A program made the translations under genes and the position numbers. This document shows, one piece after another, positions 25,431 to 35,078 of a stretch of DNA of 64,000 nt; positions within the stretch are counted from its first letter, which is position 1; every line of letters starts with the position of its first letter. The notes under the pieces were generated by a model, which saw nothing but the letters and a program-made list of their open reading frames with translations, searched no databases and was not told the origin of the DNA. Location of the stretch: the NCBI RefSeq assembly GCF_900112695.1, contig NZ_FOMT01000002.1:874479-938478 (forward strand), in the 5' to 3' direction. This DNA is from Paenibacillus catalpae. GTDB lineage: Bacteria > Bacillota > Bacilli > Paenibacillales > Paenibacillaceae.

Positions 25431-25531
25431 TTCTTATCAAGAGCAGGCGGAGGGACTAGCCCGATGAAGCCCGGCAACCGGCGTAAGCACGGTGCTAATT
25501 CTTGCGGAAACTTTAGTTTCTGAGAGATGAG
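25431..25531 (+). promoter_or_regulatory. SAM-I riboswitch (S-box)
   Basis: The order of conserved blocks is complete: TTCTTATCAAGAGCAGGCGG, AGGGACTAGCCCGATGAAGC, CCCGGCAACC, GGTGCTAATTC and TGAGAGATGAG. It lies upstream of a terminator and three methionine genes. S-adenosylmethionine should favour the terminator and shut the operon off. Confidence 0.97.
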
Positions 25532-25563
25532 GGAGGCGAGAGCTCTTTTTTTGACGAGCGCAC

Positions 25564-25595
25564 GACCTTTTCTCACGGCAGAAAGGGTCTTTTTT
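25564..25595 (+). terminator. S-box-controlled terminator before metA
   Basis: GACCTTTTCT and AGAAAGGGTC form a 10-bp stem (one G-T pair), 6-base loop, then six T bases. Confidence 0.88.
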
Positions 25596-25636
25596 GCGTT
25601 GAGAAAGCCGATATCGAAGCAAAGGAGTGAATTGCA

Positions 25637-26554
25637 ATGCCGATTAAAGTACCTGATTTTTTACCAGCCAAAGAGATTTTGAACAATGAGAACATTTTCG
25701 TTATGGATGAAAGCACCGCTTTCCATCAAGATATCCGTCCGTTGCGGATTGCCATATTGAACTTGATGCCCACCAAAGAAACGACCGAAACGCAGCTTCT
25801 TCGTCTGATTGGCAATACACCGCTGCAGGTCGAGATTGTACTGCTGCATCCGAAGACTCATACGTCCAAAAATACATCGCATGAACATCTTGAATCTTTT
25901 TATAAGACGTTCGATGATATTAAAGATCAGTATTATGACGGTCTTGTTATTACAGGCGCTCCGGTGGAACATCTGTCTTTCGAAGACGTGAATTATTGGG
26001 AAGAACTGAAGGACATTATGGATTGGAGCAGACGTCAGGTTACGTCGACCTTCCATATCTGTTGGGCCTCACAGGCTGGCCTTTACCATCATTACGGTGT
26101 TCCGAAATACGATCTGGATAAGAAGATTTTTGGCGTGTTCCCGCATACGACCGAGAAGCAGAACGTTAATCTGCTCCGCGGCTTTGATGAAATGTTCTTT
26201 GTTCCGCAATCCCGACATACCGAGGTTCGCCGCGAGGATATTGAACAAATCGGGGATTTGGAAATTTTGTCCGAGTCCGAGGATTCCGGCGTATATATTG
26301 TAGCTTCGAAAGACGGCAGACAAGTTTTTGTCAGCGGGCATTCGGAATACGACCCTCTTACACTGAAGTATGAATATGACCGCGACAAAGCTAAAGGCAT
26401 GGAAGTTGAGCTTCCGAAGAACTATTTCCCGGGAGATAATCCGGAAAAATTGCCTTATTCGACATGGCGTTCCCATGCGAACCTGCTGTTCTCGAATTGG
26501 TTGAACTATTATGTATACCAACAAACGCCTTATGATTTGGGTGCAGGTATCTAA
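25637..26554 (+). CDS. metA: Homoserine O-acetyltransferase (MetA family)
   Basis: Activates homoserine for methionine synthesis. The 305 residues show the MetA family blocks [19 protein letters not shown] and the catalytic cysteine in [16 protein letters not shown] (Cys142); later HTEV(R)R and GHSEYD supply further active-site residues. Residue 111 is Glu (in GAPVEHLSF). Published work on this family ties Glu111 to acetyl-CoA use and Gly111 to succinyl-CoA, so the product is probably O-acetylhomoserine. AAAGGAG precedes the ATG. It is first in an S-box operon with metI and metC. Confidence 0.95.
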   Translation: MPIKVPDFLPAKEILNNENIFVMDESTAFHQDIRPLRIAILNLMPTKETTETQLLRLIGNTPLQVEIVLLHPKTHTSKNTSHEHLESFYKTFDDIKDQYYDGLVITGAPVEHLSFEDVNYWEELKDIMDWSRRQVTSTFHICWASQAGLYHHYGVPKYDLDKKIFGVFPHTTEKQNVNLLRGFDEMFFVPQSRHTEVRREDIEQIGDLEILSESEDSGVYIVASKDGRQVFVSGHSEYDPLTLKYEYDRDKAKGMEVELPKNYFPGDNPEKLPYSTWRSHANLLFSNWLNYYVYQQTPYDLGAGI

Positions 26555-26595
26555 ATAAATATCTACTAACGTATAGAAGGAGACGGACGAATTTT

Positions 26596-27756
26596 ATGAA
26601 AATGGAAAGTCATCTTGCGCAAATCGGCTCCGTGAAGGAGCCAGTTACGGGTGCGATCAGCTTCCCGGTCTATCAGGCAACCGCATTCCGCCATCCTCAG
26701 CTTGGCCAAAGCACTGGTTTTGATTATGCCCGTACCAAAAGCCCGACACGTACCGTGCTGGAAGAAGCGGCTGCTCAGCTTGAATCCGGTGATGCAGGTT
26801 TTGCCTGCAGCTCCGGTATGGCCGCTTTGACTACGATCTTCTCTTTGTTCAGCCAGGGTGATCACCTGATCGTATCGCTTGATTTGTACGGCGGCACTTA
26901 CCGTTTGCTTGAAAAAATCATGTCGAGATTTGGGGTTGCGGCTTCCTATGTAGATACGAATGATCTTGACGGCATGTCCGAGCTGCTCCAGTCGAATACA
27001 AAGGCCGTTCTGATCGAGACGCCTACGAATCCGCTGATGATGATTACCGACCTGGAGCGGATTTCCGCTTGGGCGAAGTCCAAAGGTCTCCTTACTATTG
27101 TAGACAATACCTTGCTTACTCCGTTCTTCCAGCGTCCGATTGAGCTTGGTGCGGACATCGTAGTGCACAGCGCGACCAAATACTTGGGCGGTCACAACGA
27201 CGTCCTTGCAGGTCTGATCGTAACGAAAGGGAAAGAGCTGTCTGAGCAAATGGCTTTCCTTCATAACTCGCTTGGCGCTGTCCTTGGACCGCAAGATTCC
27301 TGGCTCTTGATGCGCGGCATGAAGACGCTGGCACTCCGCATGGAACGCCATCAGTCTAATGCAACGGCGATTGCGAACTACTTGCTGGAGCATGAGGCGA
27401 TTGAGGATGTTTACTACCCTGCGCTGCCTCATCATCCAGGTCATGAGGTGCAGAACAAGCAATCGTCGGGCAATACGGGCATTTTCTCCTTCCGCTTGAA
27501 GGATGCCCGCTATGTGGAGCCCATTCTTCGCCACATTAAGCTGATCGCTTTCGCAGAAAGCCTTGGCGGCGTGGAATCGCTTATGACTTACCCGGCCGTT
27601 CAGACACATGCGGACATTCCGGTTGAGATTCGTCAAAAAATCGGTGTGGATGACCGTCTTCTTCGTTTCTCCGTAGGAATTGAGCATGCCGATGACTTGA
27701 TTGCAGATCTCGAGCAGGCTTTGGCTGCGGCAAAACGAGAAATCGGGGAGGCGTAA
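26596..27756 (+). CDS. metI: Cystathionine gamma-synthase / O-acetylhomoserine thiolyase
   Basis: PLP enzyme that joins O-acetylhomoserine with cysteine (or sulfide). The 386 residues belong to the Cys/Met metabolism PLP family: SSGMAAL near residue 73, ETPTNPL near 141 and the PLP lysine in HSATKYLGGHNDVLAG (Lys195). The sequence closely recalls Bacillus MetI (FDYARTKSPTR, GVESLMTYPA). AAGGAG precedes the ATG, 41 bp after metA. Direct sulfhydrylation and transsulfuration cannot be told apart by sequence alone, but metC next door favours transsulfuration. Confidence 0.93.
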   Translation: MKMESHLAQIGSVKEPVTGAISFPVYQATAFRHPQLGQSTGFDYARTKSPTRTVLEEAAAQLESGDAGFACSSGMAALTTIFSLFSQGDHLIVSLDLYGGTYRLLEKIMSRFGVAASYVDTNDLDGMSELLQSNTKAVLIETPTNPLMMITDLERISAWAKSKGLLTIVDNTLLTPFFQRPIELGADIVVHSATKYLGGHNDVLAGLIVTKGKELSEQMAFLHNSLGAVLGPQDSWLLMRGMKTLALRMERHQSNATAIANYLLEHEAIEDVYYPALPHHPGHEVQNKQSSGNTGIFSFRLKDARYVEPILRHIKLIAFAESLGGVESLMTYPAVQTHADIPVEIRQKIGVDDRLLRFSVGIEHADDLIADLEQALAAAKREIGEA

Positions 27757-27762
27757 GGAATA

Positions 27763-28935
27763 ATGAGTGACCGGCATAATCTTGAAAAAATTTCCGAACG
27801 CAGCTTTGCGACCAAGCTGCTCCATTTCGGCGCTGAAATTGATGAGCAAACAGGTGCATCCAGCGCGCCGATTTTCCAGGCATCAACCTTCCATCAAGCT
27901 GATATTATGAATCCGCCGCATCATGATTACAGCCGTTCCGGCAACCCGACGCGTGAAGCGCTTGAGAACTATATCGCTTTGCTTGAAGGCGGTACCCGCG
28001 GTTTTGCGTTTGCGTCCGGCATGGCTGCCATCTCGACGGCTTTCATGCTGTTGTCAGCAGGTGACCATGTCATCGTGACGGAGGATGTTTACGGCGGTAC
28101 ATACCGTCTGCTCACGGCTGTATTGACCCGTTTCAATATTGAAACGACTTTTGTTGATATGACGGATTTTGATCAGGTGCAATCGGCTTTGAAGCCAAAT
28201 ACGAAAGCAGTCTTTATGGAGACGCCTTCCAACCCGACACTCAAAATTACCGATATCTCACGTGTAACGGGCTGGGCCAAAGAACATGGACTTCTTACGA
28301 TGCTCGACAATACGTTCATGACTCCTTACCATCAGCGTCCATTCGAGCTTGGCGTAGATATTGTGCTGCATAGCGCAACGAAATTTCTGAGCGGCCATAG
28401 TGACGTATTGGCTGGACTTGCTGTAACGAAGGACGAAGCGCTTGGCCGCCGCTTATATCAGCTGCAGAACGGCCTTGGCGCGGTTTTGAGTGCTCATGAG
28501 AGCTGGCTTCTTATGCGCGGCATGAAGACTCTTCAGGCCCGCATGGAGCACAGTGAACGCAGTGCCCGCAGGCTGGCAGAATGGCTGTCGGACCATCCGG
28601 AGGTTACCAGAGTGTATTACCCTGGTCTTGAGGATCATCCGGGCCGCGAAATTCACGAGAAGCAATCGAAGGGCTACGGAGCTGTTGTATCCTTCGACGT
28701 AGGCAGCGGCGAGCGTGCCGCATCGCTTCTCAGCCGCGTTCAGCTGCCGCTTGTAGCGGTTAGCCTCGGCGCCGTGGAAAGCATTTTATCCTACCCGGCC
28801 AAAATGTCCCATGCGGCAATGCCAAGAGAAGTGCGTTACGAGCGCGGAATTACGGACGGACTTGTCCGTTACTCCGTAGGCCTAGAGGATATCGAAGATC
28901 TGATTACCGATCTGGATTCAGCCCTGCGAGGTTAA
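27763..28935 (+). CDS. metC: Cystathionine beta-lyase
   Basis: Splits cystathionine into homocysteine, pyruvate and ammonia. The 390 residues share the PLP fold of metI, with ASGMAAI near 84, ETPSNPTL near 153 and the PLP lysine in HSATKFLSGHSDVLAG (Lys207). It starts 6 bp after metI, as in the Bacillus metIC operon, so the two are probably translated together. A terminator follows. Assignment as lyase rather than a second synthase rests on gene order and likeness to MetC. Confidence 0.9.
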   Translation: MSDRHNLEKISERSFATKLLHFGAEIDEQTGASSAPIFQASTFHQADIMNPPHHDYSRSGNPTREALENYIALLEGGTRGFAFASGMAAISTAFMLLSAGDHVIVTEDVYGGTYRLLTAVLTRFNIETTFVDMTDFDQVQSALKPNTKAVFMETPSNPTLKITDISRVTGWAKEHGLLTMLDNTFMTPYHQRPFELGVDIVLHSATKFLSGHSDVLAGLAVTKDEALGRRLYQLQNGLGAVLSAHESWLLMRGMKTLQARMEHSERSARRLAEWLSDHPEVTRVYYPGLEDHPGREIHEKQSKGYGAVVSFDVGSGERAASLLSRVQLPLVAVSLGAVESILSYPAKMSHAAMPREVRYERGITDGLVRYSVGLEDIEDLITDLDSALRG

Positions 28936-28960
28936 TTTCTTTCAAAATAAGCGAAAAATG

Positions 28961-28991
28961 CGGCTGTCGCATGCGACAAGCCGTGTTTTTT
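28961..28991 (+). terminator. Terminator of metA-metI-metC
   Basis: CGGCT-GTCGC and GCGAC-A-AGCCG form a stem of about ten pairs with an AT apex, followed by TG and six T bases. Confidence 0.75.
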
Positions 28992-29087
28992 CGTTTTTCC
29001 GTAACATACGAAAGATGACGGACAAGAACGAGATATGATAGGATGAATTGATAGCTATTAAGAACGGAAAGATAAGGAGGTCTTGCG

Positions 29088-30227
29088 ATGTCTACGTTGG
29101 ACCAGATTTTGGATAAAGCGCTGCTCGGAGAACGGATTACTTTCGACGAATGTGTGACGCTGCTTGAATCCGATGAAATTGAAAAAATGGGCGAGGTTGC
29201 GAATCAGCTCATGCTGAGACGCCATCCTGAACCGATTACGACATTTGTCGTAGGCCGGAACGTCAACTATACAAATATTTGCGATGTGTATTGCCGGTTC
29301 TGCGCGTTCTACCGTGCGCCGGGTTCTAATGAGGGCTATGTCCTTTCGAACGAAACGATACTTAATAAAATTCAGGAAACGATTGATGTAGGCGGTACGG
29401 AGATTCTGATGCAGGGCGGCACCAACCCGAACCTGCCATTCTCCTACTATACGGATCTGCTTCGCGAGATCAAGCAGCATTTCCCGGATATTACGATGCA
29501 TTCCTTCTCACCGGCCGAGATTCAGAAGATGAAGGATGTTTCCGAAGGCCTCTCGCTTGATGAGGTCATCCGCCAGCTTCACGAAGCTGGTCTTGATTCG
29601 CTGCCGGGCGGCGGTGCCGAGATTCTCGACGACCGCACCCGCCGCAAAATCAGCCGTCTGAAGGGCTCCTGGACGGACTGGATGGATGTTATGAAGTCCG
29701 CACACCGTCATGGCATGAACACAACGGCTACGATGGTATACGGCTTTGGCGAGACTGCCGAAGAGCGCGCGCTTCACCTGCTCCGGATCCGCGATGCGCA
29801 GGATGAATGCCTTGCGAACGGTTACGACTCGAAAGGCTTCCTCGCCTTCATCTGCTGGCCGTTCCAACCGGACAACACGAACATGAAGAAAGTTGAGAAG
29901 TCGAAGCCGGAAGAGTATTTGAAGATGGTCGCGGTAAGCCGAATCATGCTCGACAATATCGATAACTTCCAGTCTTCCTGGGTTACGATGGGTCCGGATA
30001 TCGGCAAGCAGTCGCTCTCGTACGGCTGCAATGACTTCGGAAGCACCATGATCGAAGAGAACGTCGTATCGGCTGCAGGCACCACTCATAAAGTGAACAT
30101 TGAACTTATTCTTCAGCTTATCCGTGAATCGGGCAAAATCCCGGCGCAGCGCGATACGAAATACAATACGATCAAAATGTATGATGATCATGAGCATGCT
30201 GCAAAAGATTTTGTTATGCAGAACTAA
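29088..30227 (+). CDS. mqnC: Cyclic dehypoxanthinyl futalosine synthase
   Basis: Radical SAM enzyme of the futalosine route to menaquinone; it cyclises dehypoxanthine futalosine. The 379 residues show the iron-sulfur motif C-x3-C-x2-C in CDVYCRFCAFYR (Cys65, 69, 72) and MQGGTNPNLP, HSFSPAEI and LPGGGAEILDDRTR, all typical of MqnC rather than MqnE. AAGGAGG precedes the ATG. It is a single gene here; the other mqn genes are not in the window. Its presence suggests menaquinone is made by the futalosine route and not the classical men route of Bacillus. Confidence 0.92.
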   Translation: MSTLDQILDKALLGERITFDECVTLLESDEIEKMGEVANQLMLRRHPEPITTFVVGRNVNYTNICDVYCRFCAFYRAPGSNEGYVLSNETILNKIQETIDVGGTEILMQGGTNPNLPFSYYTDLLREIKQHFPDITMHSFSPAEIQKMKDVSEGLSLDEVIRQLHEAGLDSLPGGGAEILDDRTRRKISRLKGSWTDWMDVMKSAHRHGMNTTATMVYGFGETAEERALHLLRIRDAQDECLANGYDSKGFLAFICWPFQPDNTNMKKVEKSKPEEYLKMVAVSRIMLDNIDNFQSSWVTMGPDIGKQSLSYGCNDFGSTMIEENVVSAAGTTHKVNIELILQLIRESGKIPAQRDTKYNTIKMYDDHEHAAKDFVMQN

Positions 30228-30236
30228 TTCAAATCT

Positions 30237-30277
30237 AAGCATCCGGTCCCGTTTTATGGGGCTTGGATGCTTTTTTT
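30237..30277 (+). terminator. Terminator of mqnC
   Basis: AAGCATCC and GGATGCTT with an inner GTCCC/GGGGC pair, followed by a T-run. Confidence 0.85.
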
Positions 30278-30356
30278 ATGCCGGAGGGAGTTAACAGGCT
30301 ACTAAAAATGGCGGATGTCACATATTCTTTTTCAGGATCATGCCTAATGGAGAAGG

Positions 30357-31385
30357 ATGTGTGAATCGATGGACCAGCAGAAATTGATTGCCGCCATCAA
30401 GCAAATGGAAGACAGACTGCACCGGAACGATATCAATATGAGGGAAGAAATAACGGGGCCAATACTCGATGCTATATTCGATGAGAATACGATCCTCAGG
30501 AAGGAGATCGCAAGCGGATTAACCTTTGATTTCTATTACCGGACCAAGATTGCACGGGATTTTCTGCTGTCGGAGCCGGACTGTCCCGACCATGTTTGGG
30601 AGCCGCAGACAACCAAGCTCCTGACGATATTCTCGAGGCAAGCCAAAAACGTGCTTATTGGCGGGGCGTACTTTGGCGATCAGGCGCTTCTTGTTGCGAA
30701 AGAGCTCGCCGGGCAGGAAGGGACGGTACATTGCTTTGAGCCGAACAAAGACCAGTACAACATGCTGAAGCATAACGCTGAGCGAAATGGACTCGGCAAT
30801 ATTAAGGCATGGCGGCTAGGGCTATGGAAAAACGAAGAGGGCAGGATGAAGCTGATCGGGGATGATTCCTTTGCTCATGCAGAACTCGTGACTGAGAGCC
30901 TCGAGGAGGATCCGGCTGTGTTCTCTACCACCTCCATTGATACTTACGTGAAGGAGCAGGAGATCAGCAAGCTGGACCTGATCCTACTCGATATTGAAGG
31001 GCTGGAGCAAACGGTTCTGCAGGGTGCAGAAAGCCAGCTGGATCTGCCGGCGGAGGAAGCTCCCCACATCATATTCGAAGTCCATCGCCATTACGTTGAT
31101 TGGAGCAACGGACTCGATCAAAGCGATATCGTAAAGTACCTTCAATCCTTCGGATATCACATATTTGCATTGCGGGATTATAACTCCAATGTCGATATGG
31201 CCGGCAAACCGGTTGAGATCATTCCGCCAGACCGTGTTTATCTCGAGGGACCACCTCACGGATTCAATATGATTGCGGTCAAAAATCTGTCCATCCTGGA
31301 TGACCCCATGATCAAACTCTGCTACGACGTCAGCCCCAAGCTCTTGACTCACAAAAAAATTTATCTCCACCAACCAACAGAGTAG
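30357..31385 (+). CDS. FkbM family methyltransferase
   Basis: A 342-residue SAM-dependent methyltransferase. After about 95 N-terminal residues the FkbM core begins with NVLIGGAYFGDQALLVAKEL (SAM-binding strand and loop), CFEPNKDQYNMLKHNAERNGL, then IDTYVKEQEISKLDLILLDIEGLEQTVLQGA, the family signature. Members methylate sugars or natural products. The N-terminal part has no recognised domain. Two starts are possible: ATG at 30357, four bases after GGAG, or ATG at 30369, twelve bases after AAGG. It is a lone gene after the mqnC terminator; no sugar or secondary-metabolite cluster is nearby. Confidence 0.85.
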   Translation: MCESMDQQKLIAAIKQMEDRLHRNDINMREEITGPILDAIFDENTILRKEIASGLTFDFYYRTKIARDFLLSEPDCPDHVWEPQTTKLLTIFSRQAKNVLIGGAYFGDQALLVAKELAGQEGTVHCFEPNKDQYNMLKHNAERNGLGNIKAWRLGLWKNEEGRMKLIGDDSFAHAELVTESLEEDPAVFSTTSIDTYVKEQEISKLDLILLDIEGLEQTVLQGAESQLDLPAEEAPHIIFEVHRHYVDWSNGLDQSDIVKYLQSFGYHIFALRDYNSNVDMAGKPVEIIPPDRVYLEGPPHGFNMIAVKNLSILDDPMIKLCYDVSPKLLTHKKIYLHQPTE

Positions 31386-31399
31386 TCCTCGTGTCTACG

Positions 31400-31580
31400 T
31401 TGGATTTTATCCAATTTCAAGGCGCGCCGAGAGCTGAAGATGGCCGGTAGGTTGGATTCAATCCAGCATAATTTGCATTTAACCAGCCATTTACTTGCCA
31501 AATTCGAAAATATGCTGGATACAATCCAACGTACGCTCAAAAAGCCCAAGTTCTAGACGATTTCGCTGGATACAATCCAA
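31400..31580. repeat. Four copies of a 15-bp palindromic repeat
   Basis: The copies are 31400-31414 (TTGGATTTTATCCAA), 31452-31466 (TTGGATTCAATCCAG), 31515-31529 and 31566-31580 (both CTGGATACAATCCAA). With their flanks (GC...ACGTAG side) the first two copies face one way and the last two the other, so the cluster is a nested inverted repeat. The whole 356-bp space between the FkbM gene and ytxC holds no other gene. Confidence 0.82.
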
Positions 31581-31741
31581 TGTAGCCGGTTGTAGACGCC
31601 GGAATACTACAAATAGTATAGGCAGTGTTAGTGCATGGCCCAGTGTCGAAGGATAACTCCCCATCATCTCCCACTCACTCCATTCGTATATACCCAACCC
31701 CCCAGCCATATACTTATAAGGGGAATGAAAGGGGTGAGCTC

Positions 31742-32689
31742 ATGGAGCTGTTTACCGTAACGCTGCCTTCGAACATGGAGCAATCGGCTGCCCAATTAGC
31801 GGCGTTGATGGCGGAGTACACAACCAATGATCTACATATCGCAAACATCGAAGGAGAGGCTATAGCGTACACGCTGCTATCCGAGAAGGAGATTAGCTGC
31901 CAAGCGATCCTGCCTTATTTTCAACTGGCTGACCATAGCCAATCGGTGTATCAAGCGGCTTCCAAAGCACTTGCCGAATTCATCGTAACCGATATGGAAC
32001 CACTCATTCTGGCAGCCATCATTCGGAGAAAATACAGGAATAACCATGCTATTGATGCACCTGTTATCGAAAAATATTGTCACGAGCTGCTTCACGGAAC
32101 AGAGTGGGACGGTCTGGGAACGAGATTTCTGGATGCGGACCGGCAGCGCCGCAAAACAAAGGTTGCTGATGAAATTGACCGTTATTTGCAGGAGAACTCG
32201 GTTTTAAATTTGTCGGGCTTAACATCCTTTCGGCTGCAGCCATACCGGACAGAATTAGCCGAAATTGTTGATTATGCGTTGGACGAATATGTACTGGATA
32301 AGCAATATCAGGAGTTTATTTCGCTGCTGAAATATTTTGTAGGCTTGCAGGAATCCAAAGTGCCGATTGTCCATCTTGTCCATAAAGGAAGCCATGAGTT
32401 TGTCCTGTTCAATGAGAAATTTCAGCCTTTTGAACCGAAGCCCCACTCGGACAAGTTAGTGGCCGAGATGCTGGAAACCGAAATGAATATAGAAGATATG
32501 GTCATCAGCTCACTCATTGCTGTCTCACCGAAGCATATAATGATCCATACGAGGCAGGAGGATATGCAGGTTATCCGGACAATCGAGACGATTTTTGACA
32601 ATCGCGTATCGCTCTGTACCCAATGCCCGGCTTGCAGCCCATGCTTTGAAAGCAACGGGACCATCCAGCCTGACAGCCGCATCTATTGA
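31742..32689 (+). CDS. ytxC: Putative sporulation protein YtxC
   Basis: A 315-residue soluble protein. Placement directly upstream of thrS and the C-terminal pattern (SPKHIMIHTRQEDMQVIRTIETIFDNRVSLCTQCPAC spans the last 50 residues) match the YtxC family of Bacillota. The function is unknown; the name comes from an association with sporulation. A pair of cysteines (CTQCPACSPC) near the C-terminus could bind metal. ATG follows GGGGTGAGCT. The thrS promoter overlaps its 3' end, so thrS has its own transcript. Confidence 0.8.
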   Translation: MELFTVTLPSNMEQSAAQLAALMAEYTTNDLHIANIEGEAIAYTLLSEKEISCQAILPYFQLADHSQSVYQAASKALAEFIVTDMEPLILAAIIRRKYRNNHAIDAPVIEKYCHELLHGTEWDGLGTRFLDADRQRRKTKVADEIDRYLQENSVLNLSGLTSFRLQPYRTELAEIVDYALDEYVLDKQYQEFISLLKYFVGLQESKVPIVHLVHKGSHEFVLFNEKFQPFEPKPHSDKLVAEMLETEMNIEDMVISSLIAVSPKHIMIHTRQEDMQVIRTIETIFDNRVSLCTQCPACSPCFESNGTIQPDSRIY

Positions 32690-32715
32690 CCAATGGGGGT
32701 TAAAGCGGCTATAAT
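32686..32715 (+). promoter_or_regulatory. Promoter of thrS
   Basis: TTGACC and TATAAT with 18-bp spacing; the -35 overlaps the ytxC stop codon. Confidence 0.75.
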
Positions 32716-32721
32716 ATTGGA

Positions 32722-32980
32722 CATAACTATGTAAACAGCAATGACAAAGACATGTATCTGCCGGTAATGTCGGCCCAGAGAGAGGAAACTCGGCTGCAAT
32801 TTCCTTCGAGACATTCGCAAATATACCCCTTTGTAGCTGTGCGGTTGAACGTGACTAACCATGTCATTACTAAGCTGCACCGGATTGTCTCCGTTATCAG
32901 ATCAATACAAGGATTGCTGAGTTGTCTGGGACACCAGGACAATAGTCAGCGGTCGAAGTAGGGTGGAACCACGGGTAAAC
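32722..32980 (+). promoter_or_regulatory. T-box leader of thrS
   Basis: The T-box sequence AGGGTGGAACCACGGGT (32960-32976) is followed by a terminator and thrS. Stem I bases AATGAC and GACATG pair with CATGTCATT near 32861-32869. A likely specifier codon ACC (Thr) at 32858-32860 sits just before that arm. The GGAA part of the T-box would pair with the end of uncharged tRNA-Thr and favour read-through. Confidence 0.93.
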
Positions 32981-33016
32981 AAGCACTCGTCCCTTTGCGG
33001 GATGCGTGCTTTTTTT
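32981..33016 (+). terminator. T-box-controlled terminator before thrS
   Basis: AAGCACTCGTCCC pairs with GGGATGCGTGCTT (two mismatched positions), followed by seven T bases. Confidence 0.88.
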
Positions 33017-33061
33017 GCGTTCATCCCGCGTGCTATGCCAACTTTTTCAGGAGGGAAATCA

Positions 33062-34999
33062 ATGTCTATCAAAGTTACTTTTCCAGACGGCGCGATTCGG
33101 GAGTATGCAGCTGGAACAACAATCGAAGAAGTAGCGGGCTCGATCAGCCCGGGTCTTCGCAAGAATGCTATCGCAGGTAAAATCAACGGTAAAGTCGTTG
33201 ACGTGTACGCGCCAATCGAATCTGATGCCGCAATCGAGATCGTTACGATTGAATCGGCCGATGGCCTCGAGGTTTACCGTCACAGTACGGCCCATCTGAT
33301 GGCTCAAGCAATCAAACGCCTGTATGGCAACGCAAATGTGAAGCTGGGCATCGGTCCGGTTATCGAGGACGGTTTCTATTACGATATCGATATGGATCAA
33401 TCGCTGACTCCGGAAGACTTGACCAAGATCGAGAAAGAAATGGAACGCATCGTGAATGAAAATCTTGACATTCGCCGCCGTGTAGTCAGCCGCGAAGAGG
33501 CTCTGGCCATTTTCACGGAGCTCGATGATAATCTGAAGCTTGAGCTGATCCGCGACCTGCCGGAGGATTCGGTTATTACGATGTACCACCAAGGCGAATT
33601 CTTTGATCTTTGCCGCGGACCGCATCTGCCGGCCACTGGCCGTATTAAAGCATTTAAGCTTCTGAGCGTAGCCGGCGCGTATTGGCGCGGGGATTCGAAG
33701 AACAAGATGCTGCAGCGTATTTACGGTACGGCCTTCGCCAAGAAAGCACAGCTGGATGAGCATCTGCACTTCCTGGAAGAAGCGAAGAAACGTGACCACC
33801 GCAAGCTGGGCAAAGAGTTGAAGATGTTCACCTTCTCCCGCGAGGTGGGCCAAGGCTTGCCGCTGTGGCTGCCAAACGGCGCAAAGGTTCGCCGTACGCT
33901 TGAGCGTTATATCGTTGACTTGGAAGAGCGTCTTGGCTATGAGCATGTGTATACACCAGTACTTGCTAACGTGGAATTGTACAAGATCTCCGGTCACTGG
34001 GAGCATTACAGCGAAGACATGTTCCCGCTGATGGCTCTGGACAACGAAGAGCTTGTTCTTCGTCCGATGAACTGTCCGCATCATATGATGGTATACAAGA
34101 GCGACATGAGAAGCTACCGCGATCTTCCTGTCCGTATTGCCGAGATGGGCACGATGCACCGCTATGAAATGTCCGGTGCTTTGACTGGCCTGCACCGCGT
34201 ACGCGCGATGACGCTGAATGATGCGCATATCTTCTGCCGTCCGGATCAGATCAAGGAAGAGTTCGCTCGAGTTGTGAATCTGATCCGCAAAGTTTATGAA
34301 GATTTCGGCATTACAGAATACCGCTTCCGTCTGTCTTACCGTGATCCGCAAGACACAGAGAAGTACTTCCAGAATGATGAGATGTGGGAAATGTCGCAGC
34401 GTATGCTGCGTGAGGTAGTCGAAGAGCTTGAACTGCCATTCTTCGAGGCAGAAGGCGAAGCGGCGTTCTACGGTCCTAAACTTGACGTTCAGATCAAAAC
34501 GGCTCTTGGCAAGGAAGAGACATTGTCGACTGCACAGCTCGACTTCCTGCTCCCAGACCGCTTCGAGCTTGAATATATCGGCGAGGACGGCAAGAAGCAT
34601 CGTCCGGTCGTTATCCACCGCGGGATCATCAGTACTATGGAACGGATGACGGCCTTCCTTCTGGAGAACTTCGCTGGTGCATTGCCGCTCTGGCTGTCGC
34701 CGGTACAAGCGAAGGTCATTCCGGTATCGACTGCTTACGAGGCTTACGCGCGTGAAGTGGAAGAGAAGCTGAAGCTGGCTGGCGTTCGCGTGGAGAGCGA
34801 TCTGCGCAACGAGAAGCTTGGCTATAAGATCCGCGAAGCACAGCTTGAGAAGCTGCCTTACATGCTCGTGGTCGGCGATAACGAGGCGCAATCGGGCACT
34901 GTGTCGGTACGTAAGCGCGGCGAAGGGGATATCGGCGCTAAACCGGTAGCAGAGCTGATCGAGCTGCTGCAAAACGAAATCGCAACTAAAGCAATCTAG
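33062..34999 (+). CDS. thrS: Threonine-tRNA ligase
   Basis: Charges tRNA-Thr. The 645 residues hold an N-terminal TGS domain (residues 1-62), the second additional (editing) domain with [10 protein letters not shown] near 74, the class II catalytic core (motif 1 near [14 protein letters not shown], motif 2 [19 protein letters not shown], motif 3 [17 protein letters not shown]; zinc Cys in RPMNCPHH) and a C-terminal anticodon-binding domain. ATG at 33062 is set by AGGAGG. Expression depends on uncharged tRNA-Thr through the T-box. Confidence 0.98.
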   Translation: MSIKVTFPDGAIREYAAGTTIEEVAGSISPGLRKNAIAGKINGKVVDVYAPIESDAAIEIVTIESADGLEVYRHSTAHLMAQAIKRLYGNANVKLGIGPVIEDGFYYDIDMDQSLTPEDLTKIEKEMERIVNENLDIRRRVVSREEALAIFTELDDNLKLELIRDLPEDSVITMYHQGEFFDLCRGPHLPATGRIKAFKLLSVAGAYWRGDSKNKMLQRIYGTAFAKKAQLDEHLHFLEEAKKRDHRKLGKELKMFTFSREVGQGLPLWLPNGAKVRRTLERYIVDLEERLGYEHVYTPVLANVELYKISGHWEHYSEDMFPLMALDNEELVLRPMNCPHHMMVYKSDMRSYRDLPVRIAEMGTMHRYEMSGALTGLHRVRAMTLNDAHIFCRPDQIKEEFARVVNLIRKVYEDFGITEYRFRLSYRDPQDTEKYFQNDEMWEMSQRMLREVVEELELPFFEAEGEAAFYGPKLDVQIKTALGKEETLSTAQLDFLLPDRFELEYIGEDGKKHRPVVIHRGIISTMERMTAFLLENFAGALPLWLSPVQAKVIPVSTAYEAYAREVEEKLKLAGVRVESDLRNEKLGYKIREAQLEKLPYMLVVGDNEAQSGTVSVRKRGEGDIGAKPVAELIELLQNEIATKAI

Positions 35000-35012
35000 G
35001 CTGTTATGAATA

Positions 35013-35078
35013 AAGCTTGGACCGTTTGGGAATTATTCTTCTGAGGAGGAAGCTGCCCAAATGGTCACAAGCTTTTTT
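35013..35078 (+). terminator. Terminator of thrS that overlaps the next start codon
   Basis: The left arm AAGCTTGGACCGTTTGGG pairs with CCCAAATGGTCACAAGCTT, then comes a T-run. The loop holds the GAGGAGG ribosome site and the right arm holds the ATG of the 3D-domain gene (35061). Confidence 0.82.
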
